Part shown: positions 8,150 through 16,196 of the stretch, in pieces
How positions within the stretch are numbered: the first letter of the stretch is position 1
Layout of the letters: every line of letters begins with the position of its first letter
DNA from: Prado023 sp963777855
GTDB lineage: Bacteria > Actinomycetota > Actinomycetes > S36-B12 > CAIYMF01
Assembly: GCA_963777855.1 (NCBI GenBank)
Contig: CAVZRW010000016.1
Coordinates: 200,307 to 264,306 of the forward strand
DNA: 64,000 nt
Reading direction: 5' to 3'
The notes under the pieces: model-generated
Seen by the model: only the letters and a program-made list of their open reading frames with translations
Told to the model about the DNA's origin: nothing
Databases searched by the model: none
Translations under genes and position numbers: made by a program

Positions 8150-8548
8150 GTGCCCGCACCCTCCACGCCCCAGCGCGCCACCCGACAGAGGGCGGCCGTG
8201 ATGGCCGTGCTCGACGAGGCGATCGAGTTCCTCAGCGCCCAGGACCTGCATGCCAGGCTCCGCGCGTCGGGGCAGAGCGTGGGGTTGTCGACCGTGTACC
8301 GCACGGTCCAGTCGCTGGCCGGCAGCCATGACGTCGACGTGATCATCACCGCTGACGGGGAGGCCCGCTACCGCAGCTGCTCGTCCGGTCACCACCACCA
8401 CCTGGTCTGCCGCTCCTGTGGCCGTACCGAGGAGGTGCTCAACAGCGCCGTCGAGCGATGGGCCGCACAGGTCGGCTCGCAGCACGGATTCACCGAGGTC
8501 TCGCACACCCTCGAAGTGTTCGGCCTGTGCCCGAGGTGCTCGGCCTGA
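8150..8548 (+). CDS. zur: Fur-family zinc-uptake regulator (Zur-like)
   Basis: 132 residues. The N-terminal winged helix includes TRQRAAVMAVLDEA and LSTVYRTVQSLA (about residues 11-55). The dimerisation/metal region holds the HHHHLVCRSCGR cluster (about residues 83-94) and the C-terminal CPRC pair, giving two Cys-X2-Cys structural zinc ligands. Genome context (divergent from znuACB) makes Zur the best assignment rather than Fur. The GTG start follows TAGGAT by six bases, so the message is probably leaderless. Confidence 0.88.
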   Translation: MPAPSTPQRATRQRAAVMAVLDEAIEFLSAQDLHARLRASGQSVGLSTVYRTVQSLAGSHDVDVIITADGEARYRSCSSGHHHHLVCRSCGRTEEVLNSAVERWAAQVGSQHGFTEVSHTLEVFGLCPRCSA

Positions 8549-8632
8549 GCTCGGGTGGCGACCCACTCCCATTCGGCGCAGGGGTGGGTGCGTGAAGGGC
8601 GCTCGCGCGGGCGCTGAGGCAGACTTCGGCCC

Positions 8633-11335
8633 ATGACGCCCTCCTCGCGGACGCCCTCCCCCCGTCCTGCCCTCCAGGACGAGCCCCCCACCGCCGAGCA
8701 CGCCCGCCTGGCCGACCGTGAGCACTGGGACCGCTGGGGCCCGTACCTGTCTGAGCGCGCGTGGGGCACGGTCCGCGAGGACTACTCCGCCGACGGCAAC
8801 GCGTGGGCGTTCTTCCCCTACGACCACGCCCGCTCGCGCGCCTACCGCTGGAACGAGGACGGCATGGCCGGCCTGAGCGACGCCGCCCAGGACCTGTGCC
8901 TGGCGCTGGCCCTCTGGAACGGCGAGGACGAGCACGTCAAGGAGCGGATGTTCGGCCTGGCCGGGCCGGAGGGCAACCACGGCGAGGACGCCAAGGACTA
9001 CTGGTGGTACGTCGACGCCACGCCCAGCCACTCGTGGCTGCACTGGCGCTACCACTACCCGCAGGCCGCCTTCCCCTATCAGCAGCTGCGCGAGGAGAAC
9101 GCCCACCGGGGAAAGGACGTCGGCGAGTACGAGCTGCTCGACACCGGCGTCTTCGACGGGCATCGCTACTTCGCGGTCGAGGTGCAGTACGCCAAGGCCG
9201 GGCCCGAGGACATCGTGATGCGTATCGCGGTGACCAACCACGGACCCGAGGCCCGCCCGATCCACGTGCTGCCCACCCTCTGGTTCCGCGACCGGTGGAC
9301 CTCCGGCAAGCTCCCCACGATGCCGCGGATGCACCTCGACGGCGAGCACATCGTGGCCACGGGCTCGCGGGCCGGCACCTACCGCCTGACCGCCGAGCCG
9401 GGGCCCGACGGCCGGGCCCCGGCCGCCCTGTTCTGCGACAACGCCACCAACGGCGCCCGCGTGTGGGGCCCCCAGGCCGCCGGGCCCGACGCCCCGGCGT
9501 TCCCGAAGGACGGGATCAACGACCACGTCGTGGGCGGAGCCCCGACGGTGAACCCCGAGCAGGTCGGCTCGAAGGCCGCCTGGTGGTACCGCGCCGACGT
9601 GGCCGCCGGCGAGACGGTCGAGTTCCTCCTGCGGCTCACCGCCGAGGGGGCGGGCAGCTCCTCGACCGAGGCCGACCTGCACCCCGAGCGGGTCCTGGCG
9701 GCGCGGCGGGCGGAGGCCGACGAGTTCTACGCCACGGTGACCCCGCGGGCGGCCAGCGCCGAGGAGGCGCGGGTGCTGCGCGAGGCGTTCGCCGGGATGA
9801 TCTGGGGCAAGCAGTTCTACGCCTACCGGGTGCGCACCTGGCAGGCCGGCGACGCCGAGCAGCCCGCGCCGCCGACGGGTCGCGCGGGCGTCCGCAACGC
9901 CACCTGGCGGCACCTGACCGCACGCGACGTGATCTCGATGCCCGACCCGTGGGAGTACCCGTGGTTCGCCGCGTGGGACCTCGCCTTCCACACGGTCGTG
10001 CTGGCCCACGTGGACCCCGCGTTCGCCAAGGCTCAGCTGGACCTGCTGCTGCGCGAGTGGTACCAGCACCCGAACGGGGCGATCCCGGCCTACGAGTGGA
10101 ACTTCTCCGACCTCAACCCGCCCGTGCACGCCTGGGCCGCGCTGCAGGTGTTCGCCATCGACGGCGGCTGGGACGTGGAGTTCCTCGAGCAGGTCTTCCC
10201 GAAGCTGCTGATCAACTTCACCTGGTGGGTCAACCAGCAGGACGCCGACGGCAACTCCGTGTTCGGCGGCGGGTTCCTCGGCCTGGACAACATCGGCCCG
10301 ATCGACCGCAGCCACCTGCCCGACGGGCACACCCTGCAGCAGGCCGACGCCACCGCGTGGATGGCCTTCTACTGCGCCCAGATGCTCGGGATCCTCAACC
10401 AGCTCGTCCAGCACGCCAAGAACTACGACCACATCCTGCTGACCTTCCTGCAGCACTTCGGCGCCATCGCCGAGGCCATCGAGGAGCAGGGCCTGTGGGA
10501 CCCGGAGGCCGGCTACTACTTCGACCAGCTCGTGTACCCCGACGGCGGGCGCGCGCCGCTGCGGGTCGTCTCCCTGGTGGGCGCCATGCCGGTGGTGGGG
10601 GCCACGACGCTCCAGCTGCGCAACGCCGATCCCGCCCAGGTGCGCGGCAACGCCCGGCGGATCCTGGCTGCGCTCAACGACCGGATGGCCGACCCGCGCG
10701 CCCGGATCGGCGACGACGACGAGTTCCCCGTCGAGCTATCGTCGGACCTGCGCACCCTGCGGATGTCGATCGTCGACGGCGAGGCCCTGCGCCGGGTGCT
10801 GGCCCGCCTGCTCGACGAGGCGCAGATGCTCTCGCCGTACGGGATCCGCTCGCTGTCCGCGGCGCACGCCGCCGAGCCGTTCACGATCGGTGCCGGCGGG
10901 CAGCAGTGGTCGATCTCCTACGAGCCCGGGGAGTCGACCACCGGCATGTACGGCGGCAACTCCAACTGGCGCGGGCCGATCTGGATGCCGATCAACCACC
11001 TGATCATCGGGGCGCTCGAGGAGCATGACCGGGCCCTCGGCGAGGGCTTCACGGTGGAGTTCCCGACCGGGTCCGGCCAGCAGCGCACGCTGGCGGAGGT
11101 GGCCCAGGCGCTGCGCGAGCGGCTGATCGCCATGTTCGTCCCCGGGCCCGACGGGGTGGTGCCCTCTGCGGGGAGGCCGGGTGCCGGCACCGCGCTGCAG
11201 GTCGACCCCCAGTGGGCGGGGCACACCCTGTTCTACGAGTACTTCGACGGCGACACGGGTGCGGGCCTCGGCGCCTCGCACCAGACCGGCTGGACGGGGC
11301 TGGTGGCCGACCTGATCATCCGGGCCCGGTCGTGA
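8633..11335 (+). CDS. GH63/MGH1-type glucosidase
   Basis: 900 residues, cytoplasmic (no signal peptide). The family pattern includes NEDGMAGLSDAAQDLCLALALWNG (about residues 75-100), a KDYWWYVDATPSHSW stretch and a central (alpha/alpha)6 region with PWFAAWDLAFHTVVLAHVD and AYEWNFSDLNPPVHAW. Towards the end come SSDLRTLRMSI and GGNSNWRGPIWMPINHL. These are features of bacterial glycoside hydrolase family 63 proteins that act on small alpha-glucosides such as mannosyl- or glucosylglycerate; the natural substrate here is not shown. The acid/base residues are likely the Asp of AAWD and a C-terminal Glu. A membrane-protein gene starts inside its last codons. Confidence 0.85.
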   Translation: MTPSSRTPSPRPALQDEPPTAEHARLADREHWDRWGPYLSERAWGTVREDYSADGNAWAFFPYDHARSRAYRWNEDGMAGLSDAAQDLCLALALWNGEDEHVKERMFGLAGPEGNHGEDAKDYWWYVDATPSHSWLHWRYHYPQAAFPYQQLREENAHRGKDVGEYELLDTGVFDGHRYFAVEVQYAKAGPEDIVMRIAVTNHGPEARPIHVLPTLWFRDRWTSGKLPTMPRMHLDGEHIVATGSRAGTYRLTAEPGPDGRAPAALFCDNATNGARVWGPQAAGPDAPAFPKDGINDHVVGGAPTVNPEQVGSKAAWWYRADVAAGETVEFLLRLTAEGAGSSSTEADLHPERVLAARRAEADEFYATVTPRAASAEEARVLREAFAGMIWGKQFYAYRVRTWQAGDAEQPAPPTGRAGVRNATWRHLTARDVISMPDPWEYPWFAAWDLAFHTVVLAHVDPAFAKAQLDLLLREWYQHPNGAIPAYEWNFSDLNPPVHAWAALQVFAIDGGWDVEFLEQVFPKLLINFTWWVNQQDADGNSVFGGGFLGLDNIGPIDRSHLPDGHTLQQADATAWMAFYCAQMLGILNQLVQHAKNYDHILLTFLQHFGAIAEAIEEQGLWDPEAGYYFDQLVYPDGGRAPLRVVSLVGAMPVVGATTLQLRNADPAQVRGNARRILAALNDRMADPRARIGDDDEFPVELSSDLRTLRMSIVDGEALRRVLARLLDEAQMLSPYGIRSLSAAHAAEPFTIGAGGQQWSISYEPGESTTGMYGGNSNWRGPIWMPINHLIIGALEEHDRALGEGFTVEFPTGSGQQRTLAEVAQALRERLIAMFVPGPDGVVPSAGRPGAGTALQVDPQWAGHTLFYEYFDGDTGAGLGASHQTGWTGLVADLIIRARS

Positions 11336-11857
11336 GCCGCGACCGGGCGCCGGCGGCGCGGATGGGCGCCAGCGACTGCGAGCGGCTGCGCGACGGGCCC
11401 CATCGCCCAGCCCGTGAACACGCTGACCAGCGCCGCCTACGTGGTGGCAGCGGGGCTCGTCGCCGCCGACCCGCCGCGGCGCGGCGAGGTGCTCGGGTAC
11501 GCCGGGCTGCTCGGGATGGTCGGCGTTGGCTCCATCGCGTTCCACGGCCCGCAGCCCCCGGGTTCGCGGGCGCTGCACGACTGGCCGATCGCCGCGCTGC
11601 TGGCGGTGGTGGCCGTCACCCCGCTGGTTCGGCTGCGCGCGGGCCGCCCGCCGCTGCCCGGGTGGAGCGCCCCGCGCGCCGGTGCGCTGGCCGGGATCGC
11701 CGCCGCGGCGGTGGCCGCCTACGCCGGCGGGCGAACCGGTGCCCCGACCTGTCGACCCGAGAGCCCCTGGCAGCTGCACGGGGCCTGGCACGTTCTGTCC
11801 GCGGCGGGGTTCGTCGCGGTCGCCGAGATCCTGCACGGAGGCATCGATGGCCGCTGA
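11332..11857 (+). pseudogene. CREST/ceramidase-like membrane protein with a frameshift near the N-terminus
   Basis: The intact part (from a GTG at 11414) reads as a membrane protein with NTLTSAAYVVAAGL, GSIAFHG, RALHDWPIAALL and GAWHVLSAAGF, about five helices. The spaced His, Asp-His and His residues resemble the metal site of the CREST/alkaline ceramidase superfamily. The expected beginning, MGASDCERLRDGP then IAQPVN, is encoded immediately upstream from a GTG (11332) or ATG (11362) but one frame off. Removing one C from the CCCC run at 11398-11401 restores a continuous protein of about 175 residues. The GTG at 11332 overlaps the glycosidase stop. Either the gene is broken or the run is miscalled. 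Confidence 0.6.
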
Positions 11858-13172
11858 GCCCGCCAAGCCCCGCGGGGGCGTCGCCCGGCGGCTGGTCCGC
11901 ACCGCGGCCAACCTCGTCTACCGGGACATCGACCTGCAGCTGCCGGCCGAGCCGCTGCCCGCGGGCCCGGTGCTCGCGGTGTCCAACCACTTCGGCGGCC
12001 TGTCCGACGGGTTGCTCCTCATCGACACCCTGCCGCGGATGCCGCGCGTGGTCGCCCGCGACGTCATCTGGAAGGTGCCCGTGGTCGGCCACCTCGCCCC
12101 GGCCATCGGGATGATCCCCGTGCACCGCGCGGCCGACGGGGCGCGCACCGGGACCGACGAGATGTTCGCCTCCGCCTACCGAGCCCTGGGTGCCGGGGAC
12201 CTCGTGCTGATCTTCCCGGAGGGTGTCACCCAGGACGTGCCCTACATGGCCGAGGTGCGCACCGGTGCGGCGCGGATCGCCCTCGGCGCCCGGGCCAGCG
12301 GGGTGCGCGGGATCCACCTCCTGCCGGTCGGGGTGCACTACGAGGACAAGGCCGGCTTCCGGGCCAGGGCGCTGGTCAACGTGGGGGCCCCGATCGACCT
12401 CGACGCCTGGGCAGGTGCGCGCCCCGGGGCCGTGGCGGCAGGCGCCGAGGACCGCGATGCGGTGCGCGAGCTGACCTCGCTGGTCGACGGGCGCCTGCGC
12501 CACGTCGCGCCCAACTTCCCCGACTGGCCGACCGTGCGTGCGCTGGAGACTGCGGCAACGGTCCTGCTCGACGACGTCGACCCAGCTCCGCGCGGGCCCA
12601 TCCAGTACGGCGACGTGGCGCTGCTGTCCTCACGGCTGAACCGGGCCGCGATGCCCGGCCGCGAGCACCTGCGTGCGGTGGCAACCGACTACGAGCAGCG
12701 CCTGCGCGCCCGGTCCATCTCCGATCGCGCCGTGGCCCAGGCGGCAGGCGACGTCCCGGTGCGGCGGTCCCGGGGGTGGCTGGTCGACCTCGTGCTCGTG
12801 GCGCTGCTGGCCCCCTACGCGGTGCTCGGGCTGCTGGTGGCCCTCGGGCCGCTGCTGCTGGTGCTGCTGGTCAGCCGCCTGCCGATCGCGCCGGCCGTGC
12901 GCGCGACCGCCGTGCCCGGGGTCGCGATCCTGACCTTCCTGGGCGAGTGGGCGCTCTTCGCCTGGCAGAGCCTGCGCGCCGACGGCTGGGACTTCGGCCT
13001 CCTGGCGGTGGTGCTGTTCCCGTTCTTCCTCGCGGCGCTGTTCCTGGTCCATGACCGGTTGGCGGTGCTGTGGCGGCGATGGCGCTCGCGACGACGACCC
13101 AGCCCCGAGGAGCTCCCGGAGCTCGCGGCCCTGCGCGGGGCCGTGGCCGAGCAGGCCTGGGCGGCGCTGTGA
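11847..13172 (+). CDS. PlsC-type 1-acylglycerol-3-phosphate acyltransferase family protein
   Basis: 441 residues. The acyltransferase half (1-250) has an atypical first block, SNHFGGLSDGLLL (NHxxxxSD in place of the usual NHxxxxD), GMIPVHR, the FPEGVTQD block and a later LLPVGVHYED strand. The C-terminal third carries three or four membrane helices (LVLVALLAPYAVLGLLVALG and following), an unusual addition to the short soluble PlsC core. It probably acylates a glycerolipid or similar acceptor at the membrane. The start at 11847 lies inside the previous gene, suggesting coupling; an alternative longer frame is a shadow. The next gene overlaps its stop (GTGA). Confidence 0.8.
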   Translation: MAAEPAKPRGGVARRLVRTAANLVYRDIDLQLPAEPLPAGPVLAVSNHFGGLSDGLLLIDTLPRMPRVVARDVIWKVPVVGHLAPAIGMIPVHRAADGARTGTDEMFASAYRALGAGDLVLIFPEGVTQDVPYMAEVRTGAARIALGARASGVRGIHLLPVGVHYEDKAGFRARALVNVGAPIDLDAWAGARPGAVAAGAEDRDAVRELTSLVDGRLRHVAPNFPDWPTVRALETAATVLLDDVDPAPRGPIQYGDVALLSSRLNRAAMPGREHLRAVATDYEQRLRARSISDRAVAQAAGDVPVRRSRGWLVDLVLVALLAPYAVLGLLVALGPLLLVLLVSRLPIAPAVRATAVPGVAILTFLGEWALFAWQSLRADGWDFGLLAVVLFPFFLAALFLVHDRLAVLWRRWRSRRRPSPEELPELAALRGAVAEQAWAAL

Positions 13173-13495
13173 ACACCCAGCAGGCTGAGGATCTCAGCGC
13201 CGTCATCGTGGTGGTCGTGCCGCTGCTGGCGGCCTGGGTCGTGGTCCTCGTCGACCTCGCGCGGCAGCCGCGGATGGCCCGTTCGACGAAGCTGCTGTGG
13301 GCACTGGTGTGCACGCTGGTCTGGCCGGCGCTCATCGTCTACTGGATGACCCGGCCCACCCAGGGCCGCGCCGAGCGCGACGAGGGCCGCACCGACGCCC
13401 ACCACCGCCTGGTCCAGGCGGCGCTGGCCCACGAGGACGGCCGCCTCGACGCCGCGGGTTTCGCCGAGCAGGTGCGCGCGCTGCGCCAGGCCTGA
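13169..13495 (+). CDS. Small membrane protein with SHOCT-like tail
   Basis: 108 residues beginning at a GTG that overlaps the upstream stop codon. One or two membrane helices (about residues 10-30 and 42-58) are followed by a charged segment and a C-terminal amphipathic piece, HEDGRLDAAGFAEQVRALRQA, which resembles SHOCT oligomerisation modules. Function unknown. It is probably co-translated with the acyltransferase. Confidence 0.65.
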   Translation: MNTQQAEDLSAVIVVVVPLLAAWVVVLVDLARQPRMARSTKLLWALVCTLVWPALIVYWMTRPTQGRAERDEGRTDAHHRLVQAALAHEDGRLDAAGFAEQVRALRQA

Positions 13496-13682
13496 CCTGT
13501 CCGGTGGGCCCCGGCGCCGCGGCGAGGTCACCGCTCCAGCGCCCCGGTTCCGACCGCCCCGGGTCCTGCCCCCGCGCCCGGCGGCCTCCGGTCGGCGCGT
13601 GTAGTCGAATCGGTCGGTCCAGAGGTCGGAATCGACGACGAGTGCGCGCGTGGGGCCGACCTGCTCCTGCCGCAGAGTTGCT

Positions 13683-14543
13683 TCAGATGGAGAAGTCCTC
13701 GAGCTCCTCCCACACGCCGTCGGCGGTGGAGTGCAGGTGGAACTCGTTGACGTGGCCGGTGACGTTGAGCTCGAGGGTGTCGACGCGCTCGAGGAGGTTG
13801 GCCACGGCCGCGCCGATCAGGTCGGGCTGGTCCTTGTGGTCCAGGTCGGGCCGGTCGGCGTCGGTGTGGGGCTTGGTGCGGGCGATGACCTGCCCGGGGA
13901 CGCCGACGACGACGGAGTTGTCGTGCACGGGGCGCACGACCACGGCGTTGCTGCCGATCCGGGAGTCGTGGCCGACCTCGATCGGGCCCAGCACCTTCGC
14001 ACCGGCGCCGATGGTGACCCGGTCACCGATCGTGGGGTGGCGCTTGCCCGGCTCCAGGCTGGTGCCCCCGAGGGTGACCCCGTGGTAGATCGTGCAGTCC
14101 TGCCCGACCTCGGCGGTCTCCCCGATCACCACGCCCATGCCGTGGTCGATGAACAGCCCCGGACCCAAGGTGGCCCCCGGATGGATCTCCACCCCGGTCA
14201 GCGCCCGCGCCGCCTGGGACACCGCACGCGCGGTGGTCAGGTGCTCCCGGCGCCACAACGCGTGCGAGACCCGATGGGCCCACACCGCGTGCAGCCCCGA
14301 GTACAGCAGCGCCACCTCCGCCCTCGACCGTGCCGCCGGATCCCGGTCGAACACGGCCTCCACATCCCGACGCATGTCGGCCAGGACACCCTTGAGCCGG
14401 CCCCCACCGGCGCTCCGAGCCGGGCCCCCGGCCCGGGCCCCGCCCGGGCTCTCGACCCCGCCCTGGGCCCTGCCCGGGTTCTGGGCCCCGCCCGGGCTCG
14501 GGTTCTGGGCCCGGCTCTGGGCTGGGGCGTCGTGTGTGGGCAC
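13683..14543 (-). CDS. cysE: Serine O-acetyltransferase CysE/EpsC
   Basis: 286 residues from a GTG directly next to the cysK stop. The core (from about residue 50) has DMRRDVEAVFDRDPAA, the HAVWAHRVSHALWRR helix and hexapeptide repeats with the catalytic block FIDHGMGVVIGETAEVG and YHGVTLGG. It makes O-acetylserine from serine and acetyl-CoA for CysK. Residues 1-48 are an odd Gly/Pro/Ala/Arg-rich extension encoded by a GC-rich degenerate repeat; a later ATG (14375) would cut into the conserved start, so the true N-terminus is uncertain. It is the second gene of a cysK-cysE operon. Confidence 0.9.
   Translation of the reverse strand: MPTHDAPAQSRAQNPSPGGAQNPGRAQGGVESPGGARAGGPARSAGGGRLKGVLADMRRDVEAVFDRDPAARSRAEVALLYSGLHAVWAHRVSHALWRREHLTTARAVSQAARALTGVEIHPGATLGPGLFIDHGMGVVIGETAEVGQDCTIYHGVTLGGTSLEPGKRHPTIGDRVTIGAGAKVLGPIEVGHDSRIGSNAVVVRPVHDNSVVVGVPGQVIARTKPHTDADRPDLDHKDQPDLIGAAVANLLERVDTLELNVTGHVNEFHLHSTADGVWEELEDFSI
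14417..14524. repeat. GC-rich degenerate minisatellite inside the 5' end of cysE
   Basis: About four imperfect copies of a unit around TGGGCCCCGCCCGGG, 24-27 nt apart, in the first 120 bases of cysE. It encodes a low-complexity extension (GGAQNPGRAQGG type). Copy boundaries are ragged. Confidence 0.6.
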
Positions 14544-15476
14544 CTAGTCGACCAGGTCGGCGAACAGGGCCGTGGACAGGTAGCGCTCCCCGCACGAGGG
14601 GATGATCACCACGACGGTCTTCCCGGCGTTCTCCGGGCGGGAGGCCACCTGGGTCGCGGCCCAGATCGCCGCACCCGAGGAGATCCCGACCAGCAGGCCC
14701 TCCTCCGCCGCCGCCCGCCGGGCGGTGGCCATCGCATCCGCGGCCTCGACGGTGACGATCTCGTCATACACCCCGGTGTCCAGGATCGCCGGCACGAACC
14801 CCGCCCCGATCCCCTGGATCGGGTGCGGCCCCTTCGCCCCACCCGACAGCACCGGTGAGGCCGCCGGCTCCACCGCCACGATCTGCACGCCGGGCTTGCG
14901 CTCCCTGAGCACCTGCCCCACCCCGGTGATCGTCCCCCCGGTCCCGATCCCGGAGACGACGATGTCGACCGAGCCATCCGTGTCAGCCCAGATCTCCTCG
15001 GCCGTGGTGGCCCGGTGGATCGCCGGGTTCGCCGGGTTCTCGAACTGCTGGGGCATCACGTAGTTGGCGTTGGCATCCGCGAGCTCCTTGGCCTTCGCGA
15101 TCGCCCCACCCATCCCTTCGGGACCCGGGGTCAGGATGAGCTCCGCACCGTAAGCGCGCAGCAGCATCCGCCGCTCCTTGCTCATCGTCTCCGGCATCGT
15201 CAGCACGCACTTGATCCCCCGCGCCGCGCACACCATCGCCAGGGCGATCCCCGTGTTGCCACTGGTCGGCTCCACGATCACCGTCTCCGGGCCGATCAAC
15301 CCCGCCTCCGCCGCAGCATCGAGCATCGCCACCCCGATGCGGTCCTTCACCGAACTGCCCGGATTGAAGAACTCCACCTTCGCCAGCACCGTGGCCCGTG
15401 CACCGTCCGTCACACGGTTCAGCCGCACCAAGGGCGTGTTCCCCACAAGACCCGTCACATCATCAGCAATACGCAT
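14544..15476 (-). CDS. cysK: Cysteine synthase A (O-acetylserine sulfhydrylase)
   Basis: 310 residues, the normal length. The PLP lysine is in NPGSSVKDRIG (Lys44), followed by the PTSGNTGIALA asparagine loop (about 69-79), GIGTGGTITG phosphate loop and the C-terminal SSGAA site. It makes cysteine from O-acetylserine and sulfide in the cytoplasm. The ATG at 15476 lies seven bases after TAGGAT with a TTGCCA -35 box, so transcription probably starts at the ATG. cysE follows with no gap. Confidence 0.95.
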   Translation of the reverse strand: MRIADDVTGLVGNTPLVRLNRVTDGARATVLAKVEFFNPGSSVKDRIGVAMLDAAAEAGLIGPETVIVEPTSGNTGIALAMVCAARGIKCVLTMPETMSKERRMLLRAYGAELILTPGPEGMGGAIAKAKELADANANYVMPQQFENPANPAIHRATTAEEIWADTDGSVDIVVSGIGTGGTITGVGQVLRERKPGVQIVAVEPAASPVLSGGAKGPHPIQGIGAGFVPAILDTGVYDEIVTVEAADAMATARRAAAEEGLLVGISSGAAIWAATQVASRPENAGKTVVVIIPSCGERYLSTALFADLVD

Positions 15477-15483
15477 GGGCGAA

Positions 15484-15511
15484 ATCCTAGTCTCTGGATC
15501 GATTTTGGCAA
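15484..15511 (-). promoter_or_regulatory. cysK promoter (TTGCCA-N16-TAGGAT)
   Basis: Minus strand: TTGCCA (15511-15506), 16-nt spacer, TAGGAT (15489-15484), then seven bases to the cysK ATG. Both hexamers are close to the housekeeping sigma consensus. The short distance implies a leaderless transcript. Confidence 0.6.
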
Positions 15512-15629
15512 CGTGGAGGTTGGAGAATTGCGTGGCCGTCAGGAAGTCGGTGATCGACGTCTCGTCGGCGCGGTGCGAACCCCGCACACGGAACCGTCGT
15601 TTCGCGTCGGGGAACCCCCCGGCTGGCTC

Positions 15630-15753
15630 AACCTCGCACACGGTTTCCTTGTTCCCTGGCCGCATGCGGCGGTGTGGAACGACAGAGGCGTATGCGAGGT
15701 TCAGGCTGGTTGCGGGGGGCTGGGAGGGAAACAGCGCAGGCGTGTGCGAGGTT
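15630..15753. promoter_or_regulatory. Three copies of CGTGTGCGAGGTT upstream of cysK and the META gene
   Basis: CGTGTGCGAGGTT occurs exactly at 15741-15753 and, inverted, at 15642-15630, with a one-base variant (CGTATGCGAGGTT) at 15689-15701. The rest of the 345-bp divergent spacer 15477-15821 holds no other gene that I can support. The repeats could be operator sites for a regulator of either divergent gene. Confidence 0.45.
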
Positions 15754-15821
15754 GGCGGGACCCGTCGTGCCGACGCAGCCCCGGAGGGCGTCGGCGGGGC
15801 AGCGTCGGGGAGTATGCGGGT

Positions 15822-16187
15822 ATGGAACTCGATGGATCGATCCCGTGGGGGACGCAGTGGGAGCTCGTGCGCTCGGCCGATGAGGGGACCGAGTGGGCGG
15901 ACTTCCTGGTCACGCTGGGATTCCAGGACGGCCGGGCTGGCGGGAAGGCACCGGTGAACCGGTACTTCGGCATGTGCGCGGTCGACCCCCAGACCGGGCG
16001 GGTCAGCCTCGGACCGTTCGGGATGACGATGATGGCCGGGCCCCCGTCTGCGATGCAGGCCGAGATGGCGTTCATGGCCCTGCTCGAGCGGGCGGTGGAC
16101 GTGCGCGTGGACGGCGAGAGCCTGGTGCTCAGCGACCTCGACGGCACGATGCTCCTCGAATTCGCCCCGGCTGCCGACCCGCTGTAG
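15822..16187 (+). CDS. META/HslJ-domain small protein
   Basis: 121 residues. The start MELDGSIPWGTQWELV resembles the G..W.L strand of META domains. Then come NRYFGMCAVD, a PFGMTMMAGPPSAMQAEMAFMALLE helix in the place of the usual T.MAC...M..E..f...L motif, and a final LVLSDLDGTMLLEFAPA strand. No signal peptide is seen, unlike many HslJ proteins, which are lipoproteins. Its function is unknown. The YwiC-like gene follows after nine bases. Confidence 0.65.
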   Translation: MELDGSIPWGTQWELVRSADEGTEWADFLVTLGFQDGRAGGKAPVNRYFGMCAVDPQTGRVSLGPFGMTMMAGPPSAMQAEMAFMALLERAVDVRVDGESLVLSDLDGTMLLEFAPAADPL

Positions 16188-16196
16188 GGGACAGCG

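Noticed and set aside
7064..10456. A very long minus-strand open frame across znuA and the glycosidase gene
   Set aside because: The part beyond 7984 is the antisense of the GH63 gene, has no domain and arises from high GC content.
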